From Xanthomonas boreopolis (GTDB taxonomy: Bacteria; Pseudomonadota; Gammaproteobacteria; Xanthomonadales; Xanthomonadaceae), in NCBI GenBank assembly GCA_014654535.1, contig BNBA01000013.1, positions 47,262-111,261 on the forward strand: 64,000 nt of DNA. The letters are read 5' to 3'. How positions within the stretch are numbered: the stretch's first letter is position 1; each line of letters starts with the position of its first letter. Of this stretch, positions 1 to 8,331 are shown piece after piece. A program made the position numbers and the translations under genes. The notes below the pieces were generated by a model. The model worked only from the letters and a program-made list of their open reading frames with translations, had not been told where the DNA came from and ran no database searches.

Positions 1-924
1 CACCGCTTCGACAACGGCCTGAGCATCACCGCCGGCCGCGCTCCGGTGAACAGCTACTTCAACAACTCGCCGCTCAACTGCGTGTTCATGAGCAACGCAA
101 TGTGTCTGACCCCGTACGGCGCGATCACCGACCTGGGCATCACCGCCTATCCGAACTCCTCGTGGGCGGCGATGCTGCGCTACGACGGCAAGGCGCACTG
201 GTACGCGCAGGCCGGCGTGTTCGACTACAACAACGAGCTCAACAAGGCCGGCAAGAACGGCCTGGACTTCTCCTTCGGCGAAGGCACCGGCACGATCAGC
301 GCCGGCGAGGTGGGCTACCAGACCGGCTTCGCCGACGAGCGCCTGCCGCGCACCTACCGGATCGGCGTCTACCGCAACAGCGATGGCGGCAGCAGCCCCT
401 ACTACGATGCCAACGGGCGTTCCGCCGGCTCGACCGGCAAGAGCTTCGCGCGCCAGGACGGCAGCCGGGTCGGCTGGTACGCGATGGGCGACCAGATCGT
501 CTGGCGCGGCGAGGGCAAGCGCAACCTGGCGCTGTTCGGCCGCTACTTCGTCAACACCGGCAACCCGGCGGCGGTGAAGTACTTCGCCGCGCTGGGCGCG
601 GTCAAGACCGGGACCTTCGCCGGCCGCGACCAGGACACGCTGGCGTTGTTCGTCTCCGACACCCACTTCGACCCGCTGCAGATGGCCTACCTGCGCGACC
701 GCCGCGCGCGCTACGGCGGCAGCGGCACGCCGCACAACGACGAGATCGTCGCCGAGCTCAGCTACGGCTGGGCCGTGCACCGCGGCATCCGGCTGATGCC
801 CAACCTGCAGTACGTCATCAACCCCGACCCGATCTACGCGCCCAAGCGCACCACCGACATTCCCGACACGCTGATCGTCGGCCTGCGCTTGGACGTGCAC
901 TTCGCCGACCTGCTGGGCTGGTGA
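1..924 (+). CDS. OprB-like carbohydrate porin, C-terminal part (5' end outside window)
   Basis: The reading frame is open from base 1, so the gene begins upstream of the window; 307 residues are visible before TGA. The sequence is rich in alternating aromatic and polar strands with turn motifs (YDGKAHWYAQAGVFDYN, YGWAVHRGIRLMPNLQYV) and ends in a strand finishing LLGW, as expected for a beta-barrel outer-membrane porin of the carbohydrate-selective OprB family. The stop lies 25 bp before ligJ, so it probably shares a transcript with ligJ-ligI and may admit the aromatic acid or sugar acid substrate. The substrate is inferred only from position. The family call rests on overall pattern, not on a single diagnostic motif. 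Confidence 0.75.
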   Translation, partial: HRFDNGLSITAGRAPVNSYFNNSPLNCVFMSNAMCLTPYGAITDLGITAYPNSSWAAMLRYDGKAHWYAQAGVFDYNNELNKAGKNGLDFSFGEGTGTISAGEVGYQTGFADERLPRTYRIGVYRNSDGGSSPYYDANGRSAGSTGKSFARQDGSRVGWYAMGDQIVWRGEGKRNLALFGRYFVNTGNPAAVKYFAALGAVKTGTFAGRDQDTLALFVSDTHFDPLQMAYLRDRRARYGGSGTPHNDEIVAELSYGWAVHRGIRLMPNLQYVINPDPIYAPKRTTDIPDTLIVGLRLDVHFADLLGW

Positions 925-949
925 CGCCCTCCCCCATCGAGGACCTTAC

Positions 950-1972
950 ATGATCATCGACTGCCACGGCCACTACACCACCGCGCCCACCGCGCACGAC
1001 GCCTTCCGCAAAGCCCAGGTCGCGCACTTCGAGGACCCGTCCCTGCCCGCGCCGGACTATCCGCGCATCTCCGACGACCAGATCCGCGAAAGCGTGGAGA
1101 CCCAGCAACTGCGGCTGCTGCGCGAGCGCGGCGCCGACATGACCCTCTTCTCGCCGCGCGCCAGCGCGATGGCCCACCATGTCGGCGACGAGGCGGTCAG
1201 CCGCGAGTGGACGCGCCGCTGCAACGACCTGATCGCGCGCGTGGTGGCGCTGTACCCGCAACACTTCACCGGCGTGTGCCAACTGCCGCAGTCTCCGGGC
1301 GTGCCGATCGCGCATTCGATCGCCGAGCTGGAGCGCTGCGTGAACGAGCTGGGCTTCGTCGGCTGCAACCTCAACCCCGACCCGTCCGGCGGCCACTGGA
1401 CCGGCGTACCGCTGACCGACAAGGCGTGGTACCCGTTCTTCGAGAAGATGGTCGAGCTGGACGTGCCGGCGATGGTGCATGTCTCCGGCAGTTGCAACGC
1501 CAACTTCCACGCCACCGGCGCGCACTACCTCAATGCCGACACCACCGCGTTCATGCAGTTCCTGCAGGGCGACCTGTTCCGGGACTTCCCGGACCTGCGC
1601 TTCGTCATCCCGCACGGCGGCGGCGCGGTGCCCTATCATTGGGGCCGCTTCCGCGGGCTGGCGGACATGCTCGGCAAGCCGCCGTTGGAGCGGCACGTTA
1701 TGAAGAACGTGTTCTTCGACACCTGCGTATACCATCAGCCCGGCATCGATCTGTTGTTCGAGGTGATCGACATCGACAACATCCTGTTCGGCTCTGAAAT
1801 GGTCGGCGCGGTGCGCGGCATCGATCCGCGCAGCGGCCACCACTTCGACGACACCCGGCGCTACATCGACGCGCTGGCGATCTCCGAGGCGGACAAGCGC
1901 AAGGTCTACGAGGGCAACGCGCGCCGGGTCTACCCGCGTCTGGACGCGCAACTGAAGGCGAGGGGACTGTGA
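950..1972 (+). CDS. ligJ: 4-oxalomesaconate hydratase (LigJ-type amidohydrolase)
   Basis: This is a 340-residue amidohydrolase-superfamily protein. It starts MIIDCHGHYTTAPTAH, the N-terminal metal-binding HxH strand typical of LigJ, and carries PHGGGAVPYHWGR near residue 222 and a late GSEM segment. LigJ hydrates 4-oxalomesaconate to 4-carboxy-4-hydroxy-2-oxoadipate in the protocatechuate/gallate 4,5-cleavage pathway, in the cytoplasm. Length matches the family. ligI follows with a one-base stop/start overlap (TGATG), which supports translational coupling and the pathway call, since LigI makes the precursor of the LigJ substrate. The upstream pathway genes are not in the window. Confidence 0.88.
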   Translation: MIIDCHGHYTTAPTAHDAFRKAQVAHFEDPSLPAPDYPRISDDQIRESVETQQLRLLRERGADMTLFSPRASAMAHHVGDEAVSREWTRRCNDLIARVVALYPQHFTGVCQLPQSPGVPIAHSIAELERCVNELGFVGCNLNPDPSGGHWTGVPLTDKAWYPFFEKMVELDVPAMVHVSGSCNANFHATGAHYLNADTTAFMQFLQGDLFRDFPDLRFVIPHGGGAVPYHWGRFRGLADMLGKPPLERHVMKNVFFDTCVYHQPGIDLLFEVIDIDNILFGSEMVGAVRGIDPRSGHHFDDTRRYIDALAISEADKRKVYEGNARRVYPRLDAQLKARGL

Positions 1973-2871
1973 TGGCTCGGCTCCCAGAGAACACCTTCCG
2001 GAAGGACGCCGACTGGCTGGATTTCGATCCCGCCCCGAGCAAGCCGCGCTTCGTGCCGCCGCCGGGCGCGGTGGACGCGCACTGCCACGTGTTCGGGCCC
2101 GGCGACGAATTCCCCTACGCGCCCGAGCGCAAGTACACCCCGTGCGATGCCGGCAAGGACAAGCTGTTCGCGCTGCGCGACTTCCTCGGGTTCGAGCGCA
2201 ACGTGATCGTGCAGGCCACCTGCCACGGCGCCGACAACCGCGCCCTGGTCGACGCGCTGCGTGCGGCCGGCGAGCGCGCGCGCGGCATCGCCACGGTGCG
2301 CGACAGCGTCGGCGAGGCCGAGCTGGCCGAGCTGCATGCGGCCGGGGTACGCGGGGTGCGCTTCAACTTCGTGCGCCGGCTGGTGGACCCCAAGCCGGAT
2401 GCGTACTACCTGCGCATCATCGAGCGCATCGCGCCGCTGGGCTGGCAGGTGGTGGTCTATTTCGAAGCGGCCGACCTGGAGGAGCGCTGGGACTTCTTCG
2501 CCTCGCTGCCGACCACGGTGGTGGTGGACCACATGGGCCGGCCGGACGTGTCCAAGCCGGTGGACGGCCCCGAGTTCGGTCGCTTCGTGCGGCTGATGGA
2601 CGAGCATCCGAACGTGTGGAGCAAGGTCACCTGCCCGGAACGGCTGTCCAAGGCCGGCCCGCCCGGCTACGACGACGTGGTGCCGTTCGCGAAATACCTG
2701 GTCGAGCGCTTCCCCGACCGCGTGCTGTGGGGTACCGACTGGCCGCACCCGAACATGAAAAGCCACATGCCCGACGACGGCACGCTGGTCGACCTCATCC
2801 CACGCATCGCGCCCACCGCCGAGTTGCAGCGCAAGCTGTTGGTGGACAACCCGATGCGGCTGTACTGGTAG
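1972..2871 (+). CDS. ligI: 2-pyrone-4,6-dicarboxylate hydrolase
   Basis: The 299-residue amidohydrolase has the N-terminal DAHCHVFGPG motif (His37 and His39), VVDHMGRPD near residue 180 and VLWGTDWPHPN near residue 250, all hallmarks of LigI. LigI opens the lactone ring of 2-pyrone-4,6-dicarboxylate to give 4-oxalomesaconate, the substrate of the adjacent ligJ product. The ATG at 1972 overlaps the ligJ stop by one base; an in-frame GTG at 1969 would add only one residue. It is the last gene of the operon: a REP-like inverted repeat and the convergent rpmG terminator follow. Confidence 0.9.
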   Translation: MARLPENTFRKDADWLDFDPAPSKPRFVPPPGAVDAHCHVFGPGDEFPYAPERKYTPCDAGKDKLFALRDFLGFERNVIVQATCHGADNRALVDALRAAGERARGIATVRDSVGEAELAELHAAGVRGVRFNFVRRLVDPKPDAYYLRIIERIAPLGWQVVVYFEAADLEERWDFFASLPTTVVVDHMGRPDVSKPVDGPEFGRFVRLMDEHPNVWSKVTCPERLSKAGPPGYDDVVPFAKYLVERFPDRVLWGTDWPHPNMKSHMPDDGTLVDLIPRIAPTAELQRKLLVDNPMRLYW

Positions 2872-2907
2872 CGGCCGACGCTCGCCACCCACCGCTTCTC
2901 TCTTTTT

Positions 2908-2974
2908 GTAGGAGCGACTTCAGTCGCGAAGAGGCTTTCCCAGTACCGCCCTCCGCGACGGAAGTCGCTCCTAC
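2908..2974. repeat. REP-like inverted pair (GTAGGAGCGACTTC type)
   Basis: The arm GTAGGAGCGACTTCAGTCGC at 2908 is matched by the inverted arm ending GAAGTCGCTCCTAC at 2974, about 30 bases apart. It lies between convergent ligI and rpmG. It differs from the GGGAGGGACTTCAGTCCC family seen elsewhere in the window by a compensated change (GCGAC/GTCGC instead of GGGAC/GTCCC), so it is a second subfamily. Confidence 0.8.
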
Positions 2975-3000
2975 GAAAAATGGAAAAGCGAAGCCCTTCC

Positions 3001-3030
3001 CGAAAACACGAAACCCGCCTCGCGGCGGGT
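3001..3030 (-). terminator. Intrinsic terminator of rpmB-rpmG
   Basis: A stem of ACCCGCC (3013-3019) and GGCGGGT (3024-3030) closes a TCGC loop. Read on the minus strand it is followed by TTTCGTGTTTT. It sits 32 bases past the rpmG stop. Confidence 0.75.
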
Positions 3031-3061
3031 CTCGATGCGGAACGGCCAAGCGATCAGACGA

Positions 3062-3226
3062 TCACTTGATCTTGCCTTCCTTGTAGATCACGTGCTTCCG
3101 GACGACGGGATCGTACTTCTTCATCTCCATCTTGCCGGGGGTGTTCTTCTTGTTCTTGTCCGTCGTGTAGAAGTGGCCGGTGTTGGCCGAGGAAATCAGA
3201 CGGATCTTGTCGCGCTTGCCTGCCAT
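3062..3226 (-). CDS. rpmG: 50S ribosomal protein L33
   Basis: This 54-residue gene encodes [20 protein letters not shown] at the start and ends [11 protein letters not shown], a textbook L33 of the zinc-free (C-minus) type: no CxxC pairs are present. It is part of the large ribosomal subunit near the E site. The stop is TGA at 3062-3064 (minus strand). It lies 13 bases after rpmB in the usual rpmB-rpmG order. Confidence 0.97.
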   Translation of the reverse strand: MAGKRDKIRLISSANTGHFYTTDKNKKNTPGKMEMKKYDPVVRKHVIYKEGKIK

Positions 3227-3239
3227 GATTGCTTACTCC

Positions 3240-3476
3240 TCAGACCTTCTCGCCACGGGCGCGCAGTTCGGCCAGCACGGCGTCGATGCCGTTCTTGTCG
3301 ATGGTGCGCAGGGCATGGGTGGAAACACGAAGCTTGACCCAGCGGTTCTCGCTGGCGACCCAGAAGCGGCGCTCGTGCAGGTTCGGCAGGAAGCGACGGC
3401 GGGTCTTGTTGTTGGCGTGGGAGACGTTGTTGCCCGTCTGCACACGCTTGCCGGTAACTTGGCATACGCGGGACAT
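3240..3476 (-). CDS. rpmB: 50S ribosomal protein L28
   Basis: This 78-residue protein begins [20 protein letters not shown] and ends [13 protein letters not shown], matching L28 across its length, including the conserved VTGK and [12 protein letters not shown] segments. It is a large-subunit ribosomal protein. The ATG at 3476 is chosen because it gives the canonical N-terminus; upstream in-frame sequence is non-coding. rpmG follows 13 bases later in one operon. Confidence 0.97.
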   Translation of the reverse strand: MSRVCQVTGKRVQTGNNVSHANNKTRRRFLPNLHERRFWVASENRWVKLRVSTHALRTIDKNGIDAVLAELRARGEKV

Positions 3477-3697
3477 TGCGCACCTCGATAAGTTTGCGGA
3501 TCGATCCGCAGGCTGGTGCCTTCCATAGCCCGGAAGGCGGCGGCCCCGGCGGCCGGGAGGCCACCACGCGATCAAGGGAATCAAGCACTTACGCTGACGA
3601 AAGCCGGCCCGGGGATCGCGCTCCCGGGCTGCCGCCGGCATGGACCGGACACAGCGAGCCGCGCATTATGCGGGACTTTTCCTTCCCGCGCAAGGAG

Positions 3698-4327
3698 TTA
3701 GCCGGCCATGGCGGCCCGGGGCAGCTCCGCCCATGCCGCCCGCGCGACCCGCCATGCCGAGCGCAGGAACAGCAGGAGCAGCGCCGCGGCGATCAGCAGG
3801 TCCGGCCAGCCGGCGCCGAAGAGCCATACCGCCACGCTGGCGGCGATCACCGCGCAGCCTTCGTAGACGTCGTTCAGCGAGCAGGCCCAGGCCGAGGCCA
3901 GGTTGATGTCGCCCTGCCGGTACGGCCACAGCAGCCGCAGGCAGGCCAGGTTGGCGGCGAGGTTGAGCAGCGCGGCCACGCCCATGCTCTCGAACACCGG
4001 CAAGTGCGGGTGCAGCAGCTTCCAGCCGATGCCGGCCGCCACCGCCAGCGCCGCGGCCAGGATCAGCGCGGCCTTGAACAGCGCCACCCGCGCCTTGGCG
4101 GCCACGCTGGCGCCCACCACGGCCAGGCTCAGCGCATAGGTCAACGCATCGCCGAGGTTGTCCAGGCTGCCGGACAGCAGCGAGGCCGAGCCGCTGTGCC
4201 AGGCCGCGGCCATCATCATCGCGAAGGTCGCCGCATTGATGGCCAGCACCCAGCGCAGCACGCGGCGCTGGCGCGCCTGCATCGCCTCCACGGCCAGGGT
4301 CTTGCCGCAACCGCAGCACTCGCTCAT
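3698..4327 (-). CDS. CDF-superfamily cation efflux-like membrane protein
   Basis: The 209-residue protein begins MSECCGCGKTLAVEAMQ, a Cys-rich N-terminus suited to metal binding, followed by about five hydrophobic helices. Helix 2 contains SGSLDNLGDALTYALSL, the DxxxD region of cation diffusion facilitators, and a later helix carries SLNDVYEGCAV, the second Asp-containing motif. The protein stops after the membrane part and lacks the long C-terminal cytoplasmic domain of full CDF proteins. It probably exports a divalent metal such as Zn, Co or Cd; the metal is not readable. It lies downstream of the DUF885 gene with about 130 bp between them. Confidence 0.75.
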   Translation of the reverse strand: MSECCGCGKTLAVEAMQARQRRVLRWVLAINAATFAMMMAAAWHSGSASLLSGSLDNLGDALTYALSLAVVGASVAAKARVALFKAALILAAALAVAAGIGWKLLHPHLPVFESMGVAALLNLAANLACLRLLWPYRQGDINLASAWACSLNDVYEGCAVIAASVAVWLFGAGWPDLLIAAALLLLFLRSAWRVARAAWAELPRAAMAG

Positions 4328-4455
4328 CGGCTTGTCCGCTCGGATCGGGTCCTGGCGCATTGTCGCGCCAACGCGGCCGGCGCGCACCCGCGGCATGCCT
4401 GCCGTTCGCACGGGCAAGCCGCCGCGGCCGGCGCCGCTCCGCGCGGCGCGGCGCG

Positions 4456-6267
4456 TCAGGAGGTCCGCGCCTTGGCCTTGCTGTCGGCCACGAACTGCCG
4501 GACCTGCCGCTCCAGCACCGGCAACGGCACCGAGCCCTGCTTGAGCACGGCGTCGTGGAAGGCGCGGATGTCGAACTTGTCGCCCAGCTCCTTCTCCGCC
4601 TCGGCGCGCAGCCTGACGATGGTGATCTCGCCGAGCTTGTAGCTCAGCGCCTGCGCCGGCCAGGAGATGTAGCGGTCGACCTCGGTGGTGACCTCGTGCT
4701 CGGACAGCGCGGTATGGTCGCGCAGGTAGGCCAGCGCCTGTTCGCGGCTCCAGCCGTAGTGGTGCACGCCGGTATCGATGACCAGGCGACAGGCGCGCCA
4801 CATCTCGTAGGTGAGCTTGCCGAACTCCTCGTAGGGCGTCTCGTAGATGCCCATCTCCTCGCCGAGCTTCTCGGTGTACAGCGCCCAGCCCTCGCCGTAG
4901 GCGGAGATGTAGTTCTCGCGGCGGAACGCCGGCTGCTCGCCCTGCTCCAGCGCCAGGGCGCCCTGCAGCGAGTGGCCGGGCGAGGATTCGTGCAGGGTCA
5001 ATGCCGGCAGGTTGTACAGCGGGCGCGACGGCAGGTTGTAGGTGTTGACCCAGTAGGTGCCCACGCCGCCGCGGCCGGCGGTCCAGAACGGCGCGATGTC
5101 GGCCGGCACCGGCTTGATCGTGAAGCGCCCGCGCGGCAGCGTGCCGATGAACTTGCCGACCACGCCGTCCACGCGCTTGGAGATCCAGGCGGCGCGGTCG
5201 AGCAGTTCCTGCGGGGTCTTGGCGTAGAACTGCGGGTCGGTGCGCAGGAACTGCAGGAAATCGGCGAAGCGGGTCTGCGGGCTGCGGCCCTTGAAGCCGA
5301 CCCGGTCGATGATCGCGTCCATCTGCTTCTGGATGCGCGCCACCTCTTCCAGCCCGACCTGGTGGATCTGCTCCGGGCCCAGGTCGAGCGTGGTGTACTC
5401 GCGGATCTGCTGGCGGTAGAACGCCTTGCCGTCCGGCAGCGCCTCGGCGGCCAGCGTGGTGCGCGCCTGAGGCACGTATTCGTCGCGGAAGAACGCCAGC
5501 AGGCCGGCGAAGGCGGGGATGACCGACTTCGAGATCGCGGCCCTGGCCTCCTCGCGCAGCTTGGCCTGCTCGGCCGCCGGGATGGTCGCCGGCAGTTGCT
5601 TGAACGGCGCGTAGAACGCCGATTCGGCCGGATCCTTCAGCTCGGCGACCGTGGCGATCGACACGTCGCGCCCGTCCAGCACCGCGCGCGGCACGCTGAA
5701 GCCGCGCTTGAGCCCGGCGCGCATGTTGTCGATGTTCTGCGCGAAGTAGCGCGGCACGTCGTTGAGCCGCGCGATGTAGGCGCGCAGCTCGGCGGGCGTG
5801 TTGAGCGGCCGCTGCGCCATGAAGCCCAGGTTCGACCAGAACGAGCTGTCGGAGTTGAACGGCATCTCGTAGGCCTTGAAGCGCACCTCGGCGGCGAGGT
5901 TCTCGACCTGCGGGCGATAGATGGCGTAGTTGACCTGGTTGTCGGGCGAGAGCCGCTTCACGTCCAGCGCATCGAGTTGCGCCAGCACGTCGTCCCATAC
6001 TTTCAGCCGCGCCTGCTGCGCGGCGGGGCCCACGTCGGGCAGGCGGGTCTTGTTGCCGGAGGCGTCGCTGTCCTCGTCCGCCCCGCCGGTCTGGACCTGG
6101 CGCCAGCTCCACTCCTTCTCGTAGATCGCCCGGAACCGCGCGTCGGCGGCGCTTTCCGCCGGCTTGGCGGCAGTGGCGACGGACATGGGCGCTTCGGCAG
6201 CCAGGACGGCGCCCAGCGGGGCCGAGAACAGGGCCAGGGAGAGGGCAGCGGCAAGCGACGATTTCAT
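4456..6267 (-). CDS. DUF885 family secreted hydrolase (predicted metallopeptidase)
   Basis: The 603-residue protein starts MKSSLAAALSLALFSAPLGA, a clear signal peptide, so it acts in the periplasm or is exported. Around residue 425 it has TLHESSPGHSLQ, the HExxxGH-like motif conserved in DUF885 proteins, which are thought to be zinc peptidases. An in-frame ATG 14 codons upstream (6309) precedes the signal peptide without improving it, so the ATG at 6267 is preferred. Family length is about 590-620, so it is intact. Substrate unknown. Confidence 0.85.
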   Translation of the reverse strand: MKSSLAAALSLALFSAPLGAVLAAEAPMSVATAAKPAESAADARFRAIYEKEWSWRQVQTGGADEDSDASGNKTRLPDVGPAAQQARLKVWDDVLAQLDALDVKRLSPDNQVNYAIYRPQVENLAAEVRFKAYEMPFNSDSSFWSNLGFMAQRPLNTPAELRAYIARLNDVPRYFAQNIDNMRAGLKRGFSVPRAVLDGRDVSIATVAELKDPAESAFYAPFKQLPATIPAAEQAKLREEARAAISKSVIPAFAGLLAFFRDEYVPQARTTLAAEALPDGKAFYRQQIREYTTLDLGPEQIHQVGLEEVARIQKQMDAIIDRVGFKGRSPQTRFADFLQFLRTDPQFYAKTPQELLDRAAWISKRVDGVVGKFIGTLPRGRFTIKPVPADIAPFWTAGRGGVGTYWVNTYNLPSRPLYNLPALTLHESSPGHSLQGALALEQGEQPAFRRENYISAYGEGWALYTEKLGEEMGIYETPYEEFGKLTYEMWRACRLVIDTGVHHYGWSREQALAYLRDHTALSEHEVTTEVDRYISWPAQALSYKLGEITIVRLRAEAEKELGDKFDIRAFHDAVLKQGSVPLPVLERQVRQFVADSKAKARTS

Positions 6268-6360
6268 CGGAGCACGACGGGCGATGGATGGAACCGGGGA
6301 TGATCGCATCCGCGATGCCCGTGGGAACCGGCCAGAAGTCCTATAAGGCCGGCGAATCCT

Positions 6361-7168
6361 GTGGGAGGGACTTCAGTCCCGACAGGCCTTGACGCGGCCC
6401 CCTCTGCAGAAGCCCGTACATCCATGTGCGGGATCGAAGCTCTCCTTACTTGGGACTATGGGATCATGGCCTTTCCCGGCCTTCGAGCCATATGGCATCC
6501 CAATACGGATATTGACCGATGCTCCCCACCAGGCCCGCACGCAACGGATTGGCGATCACATAGCGGGCAATTGCACGAAGGTCTTCCTCCGCACGCACTG
6601 CACGGTCATGGAAACCCTCCATCCAGACCGCACCGCCACGGCCACGTGCGCGATTCACTTCCCGGGCGGCGCGTCCCTTCATGCGCTTCATCACGCGGGC
6701 CAGGGAAGCATGTCCCTCCAGTTCCAGCAGACCATGCCAGTGGTCGGGCATCAGCACCCAACACAGCAAGCGCGCCTCGATCCAGGTGTCCTTGGAAATC
6801 AGGCAGGCCGCGACGGCCTGGGCGCAGCGCCAATCCGCGAACAGGGGCACGCGCCCCTCGGTGACGGTGGTCAGCAGATAGATGCGGCCGGGCTCGCTGC
6901 ACCGTCCGCGTCGCAATGAGGAATAGCCAGGCGAAATCGATTGACCGGGAATATCCATCCCCAGATCGTGCCGCCGGGTGCGAAAGACCACAGTCGGGGC
7001 ATGTCGTGTCGCGCCGTCGGGATTCCCCGCTTCGGACGGCGCACCGGCGCGATCTCTTCGGAACGGATTTCAGCCTCGGCAAGCGTTCCGTTTAATCCTG
7101 CGCATGGAGGTGCGGGATTCTGCGGAGAAGGCCGCACAAAGGCCCGTCGGGACTGAAGTCCCTCCCAC
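6361..7168. mobile_element. RAYT element with long terminal inverted repeats
   Basis: The element runs from the REP palindrome GTGGGAGGGACTTCAGTCCC at 6361 to its inverted copy ending at 7168. Past the REP arms the two ends still align for about 80 bases in inverted orientation: REP, then GAC(A/G)GGCCTT, then CTGCAGAA or CCGCAGAA, then a hairpin with a TCCATG loop (6418-6437 and about 7097-7120). A RAYT transposase gene lies between on the minus strand. I infer that this is a single unit of REP plus transposase. Target-site duplications were not clear. Confidence 0.7.
6464..6958 (-). CDS. REP-associated tyrosine transposase (RAYT, Y1/HUH family)
   Basis: The 164-residue protein has the order expected of RAYTs: GRIYLLTTVT early, the HUH motif in PDHWHGLLEL, then KGRAAREVN, VWMEGFHDRAVR, and the catalytic-Tyr helix ARYVIANPLRAGLV, ending YPYWDAIWLEG. 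RAYTs are single-strand DNA transposase-like nucleases that recognise REP palindromes and are thought to have spread them. The ATG at 6958 is preferred over one 11 codons upstream. It is flanked by inverted REPs, and at least five other REP pairs of the same family lie in the window. All expected catalytic residues are visible, so it may be active. Confidence 0.9.
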   Translation of the reverse strand: MDIPGQSISPGYSSLRRGRCSEPGRIYLLTTVTEGRVPLFADWRCAQAVAACLISKDTWIEARLLCWVLMPDHWHGLLELEGHASLARVMKRMKGRAAREVNRARGRGGAVWMEGFHDRAVRAEEDLRAIARYVIANPLRAGLVGSIGQYPYWDAIWLEGRERP

Positions 7169-7189
7169 AAGGACCGCACGAGACCTTGG

Positions 7190-7531
7190 CTAGTGCCCGG
7201 CCTTGTCCCGCTTCCAGCCGCGGTGCTTGATGTCCAGGTACAGGCTGTAGAGCGCAGTGAAGGCGGGAAACAGGTTCTGCAGCACGCCGACCGAGTCCTG
7301 CTTGGCCGAGAACATGAAATAGCTGAGCGTCATCAGGCTGCCGACCACGCTCATGTACCAGAACAGGCGCGGGATCACCGGCTTGCCGGCGCGCTTGGAG
7401 GCGATGAACTGCACCAGCCAGCGCCCGCCGAACATCAGCGCGCCGACATAGCCGATCAGCTTCCAGCCGGTGACGTGCAGGCCGGTCCAGAACAGCCAGG
7501 TCAATGGCTGGTCGAGGATGTGCAGTTCCAT
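7190..7531 (-). CDS. LAB_N domain membrane protein (lipid-A-disaccharide synthase N-terminal-like)
   Basis: This 113-residue protein has three hydrophobic segments and the signature GRWLVQFIASKRAGKPVIPR followed by FWYMSVVGSLMTLSYFMF, typical of the small stand-alone LAB_N family. It is not LpxB itself. Such proteins are usually found with a polyprenyl-phosphate glycosyltransferase; here the GT2 gene ends 1 base before this start codon, so the pair is surely co-transcribed. A role in delivering lipid-linked sugars for envelope glycan or lipid A modification is inferred from that context. Confidence 0.85.
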   Translation of the reverse strand: MELHILDQPLTWLFWTGLHVTGWKLIGYVGALMFGGRWLVQFIASKRAGKPVIPRLFWYMSVVGSLMTLSYFMFSAKQDSVGVLQNLFPAFTALYSLYLDIKHRGWKRDKAGH

Positions 7532-7532
7532 C

Positions 7533-8255
7533 TCAGCGCTCTTCCACCGCGGTGCGCTTGCTGCGCGCGATCAGCCAGGCCACGCCGCGCAGGTCGCGGA
7601 TGCCGACCAGGGCGCGGTTGAGGTTGTTGTACTTGGACACCCCGGCGGTGCGATGGCGATGGTTGACCGGCACGCTCACCGTCTTCCAGCCGGCGCGCTG
7701 CATCAGCGCGGGCAGGAAGCGGTGCATGTGGTCGAAGTACGGCAGGTCGAGGAACGCGGCGCGCTCGAACAGCTTGATGCCGCAGCCGGTGTCGGGCGTG
7801 TCGTCGCGCAGCATGCGCGAACGGATCGCGTTGGCCCACTTGCTGGCCCAGCGCTTGGACCCGGAATCCTGCCGGTTGACGCGCCAGCCGGCGAACAGCT
7901 TGACCTGGGGACCGGCGGCATCGCGCGCGGCCAGCAGCTTGGGGATGTCGGCCGGATCATTCTGGCCGTCACCGTCGAGCGTGGCCACCCAGGGCGCGCG
8001 CGCGGCCTTCACGCCGTTGCGCACCGCGGTGCTCTGCCCGCTCTGGTGGACATGGTGCAGCACCCGCAGCTCGGGCGCGCCCGGCTTGAGCGATTGCAGC
8101 ACGGCCAGCGTGTCGTCCTTCGAATCGTCGTCGACGTAGACGATCTCGAAGTCCACCCGCCCGCGCAGCGCGGCGACGATCTCGCCGACCAGCGGCGCGA
8201 CGTTGTCGCGTTCGTTGAACACCGGGACGACGACGGACAGTTGCGGTTCGCTCAT
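7533..8255 (-). CDS. Glycosyltransferase family 2 (dolichol-phosphate mannosyltransferase-like)
   Basis: The 240-residue protein begins with the GT-A fold strand LSVVVPVFNERDN, has the nucleotide-sugar-binding IVYVDDDSKDDT and LDGDGQNDP segments, and a C-terminal GVSKYNNLNRALVGIRDL region typical of DPM/ArnC-like enzymes that transfer a sugar to a polyprenyl phosphate. No strong membrane helices are seen, so it is probably a peripheral cytoplasmic enzyme. It is followed by the LAB_N gene (1-base gap) and preceded by a sugar-nucleotide epimerase gene, a coherent glycan-lipid operon. Confidence 0.87.
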   Translation of the reverse strand: MSEPQLSVVVPVFNERDNVAPLVGEIVAALRGRVDFEIVYVDDDSKDDTLAVLQSLKPGAPELRVLHHVHQSGQSTAVRNGVKAARAPWVATLDGDGQNDPADIPKLLAARDAAGPQVKLFAGWRVNRQDSGSKRWASKWANAIRSRMLRDDTPDTGCGIKLFERAAFLDLPYFDHMHRFLPALMQRAGWKTVSVPVNHRHRTAGVSKYNNLNRALVGIRDLRGVAWLIARSKRTAVEER

Positions 8256-8331
8256 GGTTTCCGGCCAGTCGCTGGATCAATGGAAAAAGACCGCGCATTT
8301 TCCCCGGTTCGCGTGACCCGGGGATGAAGCG

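Noticed and set aside
3698..6112. Single 804-residue protein spanning the efflux gene and part of the DUF885 gene
   Set aside because: The upstream two-thirds is Arg/Ala-rich shadow of the DUF885 gene; the real start is MSECCGCGK at 4327.
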